Shown: one piece after another, positions 14,314-20,797 of the stretch
Position numbering within the stretch: position 1 is the first letter of the stretch
How the letters are laid out: each line of letters opens with the position of its first letter
Source: an uncultured Chloroflexota bacterium
GTDB lineage: Bacteria; Chloroflexota; Chloroflexia; Thermomicrobiales; UBA6265
Reading direction: 5' to 3'
Assembly (NCBI GenBank): GCA_937901745.1
Contig: CALGSZ010000103.1
Coordinates: forward strand, 1 to 20,797
DNA: 20,797 nt
Notes under the pieces: model-generated
Seen by the model: the letters and a program-made list of their open reading frames with translations, nothing else
The model's database searches: none
What the model was told of the DNA's origin: nothing
Position numbers and translations under genes: made by a program

Positions 14314-15519
14314 ATGCAGCGAACGAGTGTCATTATCGTCGCGCTTGCGCTGATTGCCGCGGTCGCGGTCGGCGCCGTCATCGGGCGCATGTCAGGCGGC
14401 GGCAATGAGCCATCATCGCGCACGCGGGTGCCCGCACCGGCGATCACCGGAACACCCGTCGCGCCTTCGCCAGTGGCGACACCCGCGACTCCCGTGGCCT
14501 CGCCGCGCGCCGTCGCTAGTCCTTCCCCAGGCAACCCTTCCCCGGAGCCGCAAGCGGAGCAAGCCACCCCTCCGGCACTTTCCGGCGTTAGCGACGAGGC
14601 CACGCCGGCTACTCCTCCCGCTACTCCGGCGACGCCCGACGCATCGCCCGAGGCCAGCCCGTCCGCGAGTCCACAGTCGACGCCCGTCCGGCCCTCCCCG
14701 ACTCCAACGCGTCCGGCGCCGACGCCCACGCAGCCCGCTCCTCCTACGCCGACGCCGACGAACGCGCCAACCTCCTCGGCACGATCCCTCCTCCCGGTGA
14801 GGAGCACGCCGGAGATTCGGCTTGGAGCGAGGCTCATCCCCGTACAGATGGTGGACGGTCGCCTACTGCTGGAGGGAGAGGATGCGCACGTCGCGATCGC
14901 GCGCGGCTCCGCCGCGTGGAGCGTGGCGACGGACCTCGATGGCTATCTCGGCAGTGGCTACGTCGTTGCCGAGCCGGATACTGGCGTCACCATCGACACC
15001 GACGTCGAAGCGAAGAGCCCCGAGCTCCGCTACCACGTCGAGTTCACCCGGGCAGGAACCTACTACCTCGCGGTTCGAGGCTGGGCAAGCGACGGTGGCG
15101 GCGACTCGGTCTGGGTCGGCATCGCCGGCGAGACACCGACGCAATTGCAGCGGATCGCTGGCTTCGAGCGAGGGACATGGTCCTGGTCGTGGCTAGCCGA
15201 CGGCGAACCAGCCACCATCGAGATTCCGGCGCCCGGGCGCTATGCGATGGTGGTTTGGATGCGAGAGGATGGCTTCGCTCTCGACCGAATCGTCCTCTCG
15301 ACCGAGCCATACGTCCCGGCCGACGACGATCAATCGCCGCCGAGGGAGAAAGCCGAGGCGTCGCTGACCACTACGCCGGAGGTGACGGACGATGATGTTC
15401 GCGATCCGTCACCCACTCCGACGAAAGCCAACCGCGACCGGGACGAGCGGCGGGAGAGAGCGACCGCGACGCCAACGCCGACCCCGCGCAACGTCGGTGA
15501 CGGCACAGGCGGACCATAG
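14314..15519 (+). CDS. Membrane-anchored Pro/Thr/Ser-rich protein with a carbohydrate-binding-like beta domain
   Basis: A 401-residue protein whose ATG at 14314 follows GGAGGGGCG. Residues 5-24 are a single hydrophobic segment (VIIVALALIAAVAVGAVIG) that acts as a signal anchor. Residues about 38-155 are an extended low-complexity linker rich in Pro, Thr, Ala and Ser, probably spanning the cell wall. Residues about 184-332 form a folded domain: LLLEGEDAHVAI, YLGSGYVVAEP, FTRAGTYYLAVRGWASDGGGDSVWVGI, WSWSWLADG, IPAPGRYAMVVWMREDGFALDRIVLS. This order of motifs resembles the CBM6/malectin-like modules at the C-terminus of GH115-type glycosidases, which bind sugars. The tail (335-401) is again disordered, with PTPTK and TPTPTPR. 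The role as an outward-facing polysaccharide-binding or adhesion protein is inferred from domain type only. Confidence 0.78.
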   Translation: MQRTSVIIVALALIAAVAVGAVIGRMSGGGNEPSSRTRVPAPAITGTPVAPSPVATPATPVASPRAVASPSPGNPSPEPQAEQATPPALSGVSDEATPATPPATPATPDASPEASPSASPQSTPVRPSPTPTRPAPTPTQPAPPTPTPTNAPTSSARSLLPVRSTPEIRLGARLIPVQMVDGRLLLEGEDAHVAIARGSAAWSVATDLDGYLGSGYVVAEPDTGVTIDTDVEAKSPELRYHVEFTRAGTYYLAVRGWASDGGGDSVWVGIAGETPTQLQRIAGFERGTWSWSWLADGEPATIEIPAPGRYAMVVWMREDGFALDRIVLSTEPYVPADDDQSPPREKAEASLTTTPEVTDDDVRDPSPTPTKANRDRDERRERATATPTPTPRNVGDGTGGP

Positions 15520-15600
15520 GCGTCACCGCGCCGCTCGCTCAAGATTCTAGCTGCCACGCGCCGCCTGTCGCGGGGGACGTGACGCCCCACAGAAGGAGCG

Positions 15601-15617
15601 CCCTCCCGAGGGGAGGG
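15601..15617 (-). terminator. Short hairpin between convergent genes, possible terminator of the minus-strand operon
   Basis: CCCTCCC (15601-15607) pairs with GGGAGGG (15611-15617) with a 3-base loop. On the minus strand it lies 6 bases after the SH3-protein stop and is followed by GCTCCTTCTG. Farther out, GGCGTCAC (15519-15526) and GTGACGCC (15579-15586) form an 8-base inverted repeat with a long loop. Confidence 0.4.
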
Positions 15618-15623
15618 GCCGTC

Positions 15624-17177
15624 TCACACCGGCTGGAGATCGACCTCGCGGAGCCAGCCCCGCTCGCCGTCGGCCGTCTCGACCTGCAACCAGGTCTCGC
15701 CATCCGAGTCGACATCCTGCCCAATCTCTCGCACGGGCGTGCCAGGTGGCAGGACGGCGACGGTCATCGCGGTCGCGCTCGGCTCTTCCCGCAGGCTCAC
15801 CTCGAACGACTCATCGGTCAGGTGCGTCGCTCTGAAGCCCGATGCCGTCTCGGGAGTCACGGCCGCTGGCGCCGGCTCCAGCTCGTCTGGATCCAGCGGG
15901 ATCTGGATCGACTCGACACAGCCGCCAGACTCGAGACAAGCGATCTGCGCCTCGGCCAGAGTTTCGACGGCCTCGAGCGGCGCAGAGGGCAGAGCGTCGA
16001 GATGCAGGTCCGCCACGATCTCCCCGACGCGCGCGAGAATCCGGTAGCCACGCGCCGAGTCCCCGTTCAGCGGATAGCGATAGGAGAAGGCGAGGGAGTC
16101 ATCGCCAATCGGCAAGGCCTCCACTTGCTCGATGTCACGGAGCGGTCCCGGATCCTCGGCCAGCCGCTCCGGCGCATCCCGCAGCCAGCGGTCCGCCTGA
16201 TCGCTCGATTCGAAGCGCGCCAGGAAACCGACGTAGGCGTAGCTGCCGTCCTCGGCTTCCACCTCGAAGCGGTAGAAGTCCCGAATTCCAGCGTCAGCAT
16301 CGCGCTCGTCGCGACTCTCGACCTCCTCGGGCGTCTCCTCGAAGAGCGGAATGACATTCCCATCGCGGCGCGTGTAGTACTCCGCGACGTAGCCGATGTT
16401 CGTACCCTCTGGCGCGGTCGGACGCAGCACAATCTGGCTGGGAGTCGGGGTCGTGCTTGGCGTCGCCGCGTCGAGACGCGCCTGCAGGATATCCGCCAGC
16501 GGCTCGATCTCCGCGACAGTCGGCTCTTCCCCGACGAAGTCGACGATCGTCACGCCGGCGATGTACTGGCCCCGCCGGAAGACGAGATCGAGCGCCCAGA
16601 ACTCCTCGCGGGTTTCTGGATCCCTGCCGTTCTCCCGAGCGATTCGCGAGACATCGCCCACCGTGTAGGTGCCGGGCACTTCCACGTGGCCGGCCTCACT
16701 GCTCGCGTTCTGCAACAGGACATAATCGATCGCCGCGCTGTCGCTATTGGTGTACTCGATGACGAACGAGGAGACGGTCCGCCGGAAGCGGTCGCTGCTC
16801 GCCGATCGAGGCCGTGCCAGCAGGCTCTCGTACTGCCGCCGCCAACCGATCGCCTCCAAGAAGGGGATGAGGGCATCAATCTCCGCGCTCGTCCCACGGA
16901 GGTCAGCAATCTCCGCGATATCTTCCGCCAGGGCGTCCGATAGCGGGTCGAAGTCGATCAGCCGTCCGTCGACGAAACCGAAGCCGGAGACGGGAAGGTC
17001 GGCCGGAACGAGCGTCAAGGCCGCGAGGTCGATCTGCTCGCTCTCCGCTTGCGAAGCTGGCGATTGAGCGGAGGCGAACAAGCTCGCAAGCGCTCGGCGC
17101 ACCGTTCCAGGGCGATTCGGAATGGCACGAGAGCGTCGTGCATGCGAGTACCGAGTCAGTCCTTTCCGAGCGGCCAT
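15624..17177 (-). CDS. Protein with two related alpha/beta domains and a C-terminal bacterial SH3-like domain
   Basis: A 517-residue protein. ATG at 17177 has GGAG 5 bases upstream. Residues 66-240 and 255-430 look like two copies of one domain. Each has a strand-rich core, a helix holding an aromatic and charged surface, and a final segment on repeated measurement-like strands (LDLVFRRGQYIAGVTIVDF in copy 1; YRILARVGEIVADLHLDAL in copy 2), then a helix ending at LADILQARLD or LAEAQIACLE. Residues about 443-516 form an SH3-type domain (TDESFEVSLREEPSATA, VREIGQDVDSDGETWLQVET, GERGWLREVDLQPV), often a wall- or peptide-binding module of exported proteins. The N-terminus is basic and lacks an obvious hydrophobic signal, which is odd for this class. 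It lies 19 bases after the previous minus-strand gene, so the two are probably co-transcribed. Function unknown. Confidence 0.75.
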   Translation of the reverse strand: MAARKGLTRYSHARRSRAIPNRPGTVRRALASLFASAQSPASQAESEQIDLAALTLVPADLPVSGFGFVDGRLIDFDPLSDALAEDIAEIADLRGTSAEIDALIPFLEAIGWRRQYESLLARPRSASSDRFRRTVSSFVIEYTNSDSAAIDYVLLQNASSEAGHVEVPGTYTVGDVSRIARENGRDPETREEFWALDLVFRRGQYIAGVTIVDFVGEEPTVAEIEPLADILQARLDAATPSTTPTPSQIVLRPTAPEGTNIGYVAEYYTRRDGNVIPLFEETPEEVESRDERDADAGIRDFYRFEVEAEDGSYAYVGFLARFESSDQADRWLRDAPERLAEDPGPLRDIEQVEALPIGDDSLAFSYRYPLNGDSARGYRILARVGEIVADLHLDALPSAPLEAVETLAEAQIACLESGGCVESIQIPLDPDELEPAPAAVTPETASGFRATHLTDESFEVSLREEPSATAMTVAVLPPGTPVREIGQDVDSDGETWLQVETADGERGWLREVDLQPV

Positions 17178-17196
17178 ACTGTCTCCGTTCCATCAA

Positions 17197-18315
17197 TCAC
17201 GCGCACGGCGCCACCGACATCCGATGATCTATCGGGCAACCAGCGGGCACAATATCATCGTACACGAAACGAACGATCTGTAAATGGCCGATCGAGGCAG
17301 TTTCTTGTGCATCGAGCACGCCGCAGCGGGTGAGCGCCTGCGTCAGAGCGGCGTCGCCGCGCGTGAGGTCGGCGTTCGCGCTGGAGAGCATCGTCGTCGC
17401 TCGCTCCATCGCCGCTTCGTCATTCGCGACAAGGGCAGCCGCGGCCTCATCGAGCGCCGCCGCGTACGCCGCGAAGGCGTCGGCGAGGAGGCGGTTGGCT
17501 CGGCTCGCGGCGGAGGGTGGCGATTCACCTCGCTGATCGGCCGCCATCGCGGCGAACCGGGTAGCCCAGAGACGCAGCTGCTCCGGCGTGCCGGGATCAT
17601 CGGGCACGAGTGCCGCAATGGCGTCGAGCAGGCTGACCGCCTCGGCGACACGGTCGGCGGTCGTTTTCGCCCAGGTGGCGACGTCGGCACACGGATCGAC
17701 CGGTGTCGCGACCGGCGTTCCACCTGACCGCGGCTCCGGGCCGCCGAGCGCGATTAGGGCGAATGAGACGGTCTCAGGCGTCGGCGTGACGAGACGCACG
17801 CGGCAGCCGCCATCCGTCTCGAAGACGGTGGCCAGCGCATCGCTCTGGCAGGCGATCAGGAGCGACATCGTCCCCGCATCGGCGATCGGCTCGGCCAACT
17901 CCGCGTCGGCCGGCAGGAGCGGCCACACCCGGGCAAGGGCGTCATCGATCGTCCAGTCGGCGGAGTGGGGCGTGAGCGCTGGCAGGGTTGCCGGGCGTTG
18001 GCTACGGAGCGTGATCCAGATCGCCCGCGCCTCCTCGGCCGGCTCGGTTCGGGGCTGAAACTGGACCGCGAAGAGACCGACATCGGGCAGCGCATAGACA
18101 TCGCCAATTCCAGGCTGCGTTTCCACCGGCGCGCTGTAAGCGTCCGTAAAGCTTTGTCGCATGCCGCCCAGCCGCCCCGAGACCGCGTCCTCCAGATCCT
18201 GGGCGTTCGTGATACGCCGAGCCACCATCGGGGAACCATTCGCGCCCTCGGAGACGTTAGGTCCAATGAGGCCGCCGATCATGATCAGTATGGAGCCCCA
18301 TAACGCCCAGGCCAT
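17197..18315 (-). CDS. Predicted secreted protein of unknown function
   Basis: A 372-residue protein. The first residues, MAWALWGSILIMIGGLIGP, form a signal peptide or membrane anchor. A middle region (about 40-190) of mixed strand and helix includes GDVYALPDVGLFAVQF. A short Pro/Thr spacer (TPVATPVDP) follows. The second half, about 215-335, is Ala-rich and strongly helical (VAEAVSLLDAIAALV, LLADAFAAYAAALDEAAAAL) and probably a helical bundle. Several cysteines occur. The ATG start has no strong ribosome-binding site. It heads a two-gene minus-strand operon with the SH3-domain protein 19 bases downstream and diverges from the LCP gene. I recognise no family; co-occurrence suggests an envelope role. 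Confidence 0.7.
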   Translation of the reverse strand: MAWALWGSILIMIGGLIGPNVSEGANGSPMVARRITNAQDLEDAVSGRLGGMRQSFTDAYSAPVETQPGIGDVYALPDVGLFAVQFQPRTEPAEEARAIWITLRSQRPATLPALTPHSADWTIDDALARVWPLLPADAELAEPIADAGTMSLLIACQSDALATVFETDGGCRVRLVTPTPETVSFALIALGGPEPRSGGTPVATPVDPCADVATWAKTTADRVAEAVSLLDAIAALVPDDPGTPEQLRLWATRFAAMAADQRGESPPSAASRANRLLADAFAAYAAALDEAAAALVANDEAAMERATTMLSSANADLTRGDAALTQALTRCGVLDAQETASIGHLQIVRFVYDDIVPAGCPIDHRMSVAPCA

Positions 18316-18386
18316 TCAAGCGACACCGATGTGTTGCTGTAGATCCTCGCAGCACGAACCGCTACGGCGGATGCCGCCGCTAGCTG

Positions 18387-18414
18387 TTGACGAAGCGCGG
18401 TTCCGAAGTATCCT
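18387..18414 (+). promoter_or_regulatory. Candidate promoter of the LCP gene
   Basis: TTGACG (18387-18392) and TATCCT (18409-18414) with a 16-base spacer. The predicted start near 18421 leaves about 48 bases of leader to the preferred TTG start at 18469. The alternative GTG at 18433 would sit only about 12 bases into the transcript with no ribosome-binding site. Confidence 0.5.
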
Positions 18415-18468
18415 ACATGCGGCCATGGTTCCGTGCCAGGCAACCGGTGGCAAACGGAGGCGAGCGAA

Positions 18469-19797
18469 TTGAAGACAGGCTACCAGGAGTCCGAGACGGA
18501 AACGGCCGCCCCCGATGCGCGGAGCCGTCGCGATGGAACCCACAATGGCTCGGCGGACGGGAACGGGACAGTCGTCCGGAGACGGTTGGGCGGCACGCCT
18601 TGGACGCCTGTCGTTCCGGTGATCGATACCGAAGCGAGCACGGACTCGACTCCCGCGCCACGGACGGAGCGAATCAAGTATCGGCGCCGCCGGCGACGCC
18701 GCCGCCCCTGGTACCGGCGACGTCGAGTAGTCGCGCCCGTGCTCTTCCTGGTCTTTGTTGCCTCCGTCGTCGGCTGGGTCGGCTACCGGGTCGACCAGAC
18801 CCTGTCGACGATGCAGTCGATCAATCGCCCCCCGGAGGTCGTCTCGGGCTCGGCGCTCGGTGGCGATCAGAGCATCCAGATCGATACCAGTCGCGCCCTG
18901 GCCTATGTCGAGCAGCAGCTTCCCGACGCTGCCCAAGAGTCGGATAGTGGCGGCCTGTTTGCCGGATTCCAAGACACTGCCTCTGGCGTCAAAGGAGTCG
19001 TGAGCGGCGCGGCAGCGGCGGCTGGATTGAGCGCTCCACTCGACGAGACGACGACGATCCTCCTGATGGGGGTCGACGCGCGCCCCGGAGAGCCGATCGA
19101 TATCTCGACACGACCCGATGCCTTGATGGTCTTGCACCTCAACGCGACGCGGGGCACCTGCCGGATCCTCTCAATTCCTCGCGACACTCGCACCGAGCTT
19201 CCCGGATACGGGCAGTCGAAAGTGAACCATGCGCTCGTCGTGGGTGGAATTCCATACCAGAAGCTGGTCGTCGCCAATTTGCTCGGTCTGGAGATCGACC
19301 GGTACGCGCTCATCGACTTTGCCGGATTCGCGGCATTCGTAGACGCGATCGGCGGTGTCACGATCAACGTGCCGGAAGCGTTCACCGCGAGCGATGGCAC
19401 CGTCTTCGAAGCGGGTCCGCAGCGCTTCGACGGGCAAACGGCGCTCGCTTACGCCCGGTACCGGGGTGGACCGGATCGCGATCTCGGGCGGATTCGCAAC
19501 CAACAGCAGATCATCGGGGCCCTCATTCGCGAGGCGGCGAAGCGCGACATCGCCCGCGACGTCAACGAGCTGCTCCCGGCGCTCGAGACGCACATCCGGA
19601 CCGATCTCGCACCCGATGAGCTCGTCGCGCTCGCCAAGGATTACCGTGGCTCGTGCACGCCGGAGTCGATCCCGCTGCTGACGCTCTCCGGGACCGTCGA
19701 GGATTACGAGGATCCGCTCCTGCAGCAACGCATCGACTACTTCGTCGTCTCACCGGCCGAGGTCGCACAGAAGGTCGCTGAATTGACGGCATCGTGA
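18469..19797 (+). CDS. LytR-CpsA-Psr (LCP) family envelope polymer ligase
   Basis: The preferred start is TTG at 18469, because GGAGG ends 8 bases upstream. A GTG at 18433 would add 12 residues. The product is 442 residues. A disordered cytoplasmic region (1-68) is followed by an Arg cluster (72-86), one membrane helix (87-106), an external spacer, and the LCP domain at about 193-352. Motifs: TILLMGVDAR (196-205), RPDALMVLHLN (215-225), ILSIPRDTRTELPGYG (233-248), KVNHA (251-255), FDGQTALAYARYR (320-332), DRDLGRIRNQQQII (336-349). The conserved Arg and Asp residues of the pyrophosphate/polyprenyl-binding pocket are present. LCP enzymes transfer polymers from undecaprenyl-pyrophosphate-type carriers to peptidoglycan or other acceptors at the outer face of the membrane. 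The acceptor and polymer here are unknown. Confidence 0.92.
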   Translation: MKTGYQESETETAAPDARSRRDGTHNGSADGNGTVVRRRLGGTPWTPVVPVIDTEASTDSTPAPRTERIKYRRRRRRRRPWYRRRRVVAPVLFLVFVASVVGWVGYRVDQTLSTMQSINRPPEVVSGSALGGDQSIQIDTSRALAYVEQQLPDAAQESDSGGLFAGFQDTASGVKGVVSGAAAAAGLSAPLDETTTILLMGVDARPGEPIDISTRPDALMVLHLNATRGTCRILSIPRDTRTELPGYGQSKVNHALVVGGIPYQKLVVANLLGLEIDRYALIDFAGFAAFVDAIGGVTINVPEAFTASDGTVFEAGPQRFDGQTALAYARYRGGPDRDLGRIRNQQQIIGALIREAAKRDIARDVNELLPALETHIRTDLAPDELVALAKDYRGSCTPESIPLLTLSGTVEDYEDPLLQQRIDYFVVSPAEVAQKVAELTAS

Positions 19798-19933
19798 ATC
19801 TATCGCGGCTGAACAAAGGACTTCCGCCCTCTTGCATTAGCGACGCGCTCATGATAGAAGGCGATGAGACGTACGCCTTGCTGTGCCCCAGACGGGCTAT
19901 GAACGAGGAGTACCCGGCAGGGGAGGAGGTTCG

Positions 19934-20266
19934 ATGTCACAAGAAGAGCTCCTGGAAGCGTACGCGAGCGGCCGAATCAGCCGCCGGGCACTCTTGCGGG
20001 GACTCGCTGCTCTGGGCGTCTCGGCCAGCGCCATCGCCGCCCATGGCACGGCGTTGCAGGACGAGGCAGTTGCCTATCAGATCAGCAACTTCTATCCCCA
20101 GCTGCCGCGACTCGATTGCTCGCGCCTGCCGAATATCCCCCGCGTCCAGGCGCGATGTGCCCAGATCAACCAGCGGCTTGCACAGCGGGAAGCTGAGCTG
20201 CGGCGGCGCTTCAGCCGGCTGGTGCGTCCGCGGTGGCAGCAGACGCGGACCCGGCCCCGGCACTAG
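19934..20266 (+). CDS. Small Tat-signal exported protein of unknown function
   Basis: A 110-residue protein. ATG at 19934 follows the strong GGGGAGGAGG. The N-terminus reads MSQEELLEAYASGRISRRAL, then a hydrophobic LRGLAALGVSASAIAA with the SRRALLRG twin-arginine motif at 18-25. The LLEAYASGRISRR preamble is common to short Tat-exported proteins of Thermomicrobia-like bacteria. The mature part has two cysteines (DCSRLPNI and RCAQINQR, about 60-80) that could form one disulphide. An Arg/Gln-rich helix and a basic tail (RPRWQQTRTRPRH) follow. It is downstream of the LCP gene with a 136-base gap and is followed by a strong terminator. No known domain; the high positive charge hints at binding to an anionic surface polymer, which is speculation. 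Confidence 0.75.
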   Translation: MSQEELLEAYASGRISRRALLRGLAALGVSASAIAAHGTALQDEAVAYQISNFYPQLPRLDCSRLPNIPRVQARCAQINQRLAQREAELRRRFSRLVRPRWQQTRTRPRH

Positions 20267-20308
20267 CTCCATCAATCCTCAGTCTCGACCGCAGGTTTCG
20301 AACGCGCC

Positions 20309-20356
20309 GCGCCGGCACGCGACGTTGCAGGATACGTCGCGCCGGCGCTTCTTTCC
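20309..20356 (+). terminator. Rho-independent terminator
   Basis: GCGCCGG (20309-20315) pairs with CCGGCGC (20342-20348), and CGCGACG (20318-20324) with CGTCGCG (20335-20341). Together they form a 14-pair stem with one 2-base bulge and a 10-base loop, followed by TTCTTTCC. It lies 43 bases after the small Tat-protein gene. Confidence 0.8.
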
Positions 20357-20797
20357 GCGCTCGATTAGCATCTGACTCCGACTCCGGCCACGGCAGCCAC
20401 GGTTTCGGGAGCGGCACCGGAGCCAATGCACGCCGCAGCCGGCGCGCAAGGATTCGGCGACCACCACGCGATCGCGAGCAAGCCAGGTTGAGCGAGGGGC
20501 GAGCGACGCTGACGTCATCGCTTTGGAGACAGATCGCGTTCCAGGTCACCGCTGCCCGGATTCCCCCGCCAGTTTCGTGACCTAGCGCGCGACCGGCGTC
20601 GCGCCAGGCGGCAATAACCTGGCGCACGCGACGGGCCATCTGGAGCGGTATCGCGAGTGGCGCGCTCTCCGATGAGGAATCCTCTGATTTCGAGGGACTC
20701 CGGCCGGATGGCGCAGCCAGCGATCCAGCCGAGCGCTTCAACGCCTCGTCCAGCCATGGGAACGCGCGGTTACCTGGGGTGATGAGGGCGACGGCAT
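20357..20797 (-). other. Unresolved region; possible partial or frameshifted minus-strand coding sequence
   Basis: No frame is convincing. On the minus strand one frame is open from the right edge and reads AVALITPGNRAFPWLDEAL before turning low-complexity. A second minus frame then reads GWIAGCAIRPESLEIRGFLI. Joined near 20735 they would make a more protein-like sequence, so a frameshifted remnant, or the C-terminus of a gene entering from the right, is possible. The first frame continues into the 20309-20356 terminator, which argues against a gene reaching that far. I recognise no family. Confidence 0.25.

Noticed and set aside
14690..14765. Short CCGACGCC-type repeats as a possible tandem repeat or recombination element
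   Set aside because: They are the codons of a Pro/Thr-rich linker, and the reading frame stays intact.
15579..16943. A 454-codon plus-strand open frame opposite the SH3-domain protein
   Set aside because: It has an Arg/Ala-rich composition and no domain, while the minus frame shows an SH3 domain, a ribosome-binding site and operon spacing.
18316..19137. A 273-codon minus-strand open frame opposite the LCP gene
   Set aside because: The LCP motifs on the plus strand are definitive and the antisense frame is low-complexity.
20211..20741. A continuous minus-strand gene of 176 residues
   Set aside because: Its 3' half crosses a strong terminator and overlaps the small Tat-protein gene, and its composition is Arg/Ala/Pro low-complexity there. 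Only the right-hand part could be coding.

Overview
The window is GC-rich bacterial chromosome with high GC at third codon positions, which produces many long but false antisense frames. It carries no rRNA, tRNA, CRISPR array or transposase that I can see. GC-rich codons, several Tat-type (twin-arginine) secreted proteins, small Cys-rich exported proteins, Pro/Thr-rich tethers and an LCP wall-assembly protein fit a Thermomicrobia/Sphaerobacter-like Chloroflexota. An actinobacterium cannot be excluded. This placement is inference; there is no marker gene.

Left half, 1-13139: a divergent catabolic locus around one regulatory region (7400-7688). Leftward runs a tight operon: GntR/HutC repressor, N,N-dimethylformamidase large-subunit homologue, glycerol-kinase-type FGGY kinase, GlpA-type flavoprotein with a Cys4 BFD-like domain, a second FAD oxidoreductase, and a CoxG-type protein that leaves the window. 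Rightward runs a five-gene Dpp/Opp-type ABC importer: Tat-exported binding protein, two permeases and two ATPases. Each direction has a near-perfect sigma70-type promoter with 17 bp spacing, and each has a 12 bp TGGT-TA-ACCA operator just downstream. This is the layout expected for one repressor controlling import and breakdown of the same compound. The simplest model is that an amide- or polyol-containing compound is imported, cleaved by the cytoplasmic amidohydrolase, and its glycerol-like part phosphorylated and oxidised. The substrate is unknown.

The importer has an unusual feature. One ATPase has an altered signature motif and D-loop; the other has lost the catalytic Glu and the switch His. 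The changes are complementary and would leave one canonical and one degenerate ATP site.

Right half, 13140-20797: after two hairpins, a set of envelope and secreted proteins. These are a 14-Cys small exported protein (minus), a membrane-anchored Pro/Thr-rich protein with a beta-sandwich carbohydrate-binding-like domain (plus), a two-gene minus operon (secreted protein of unknown function, then a duplicated-domain protein ending in an SH3-like domain), a divergent LCP-family protein, and a small Tat-signal protein followed by a strong terminator. The last ~440 bases are unresolved; a minus-strand coding remnant or a gene entering from the right edge is possible.
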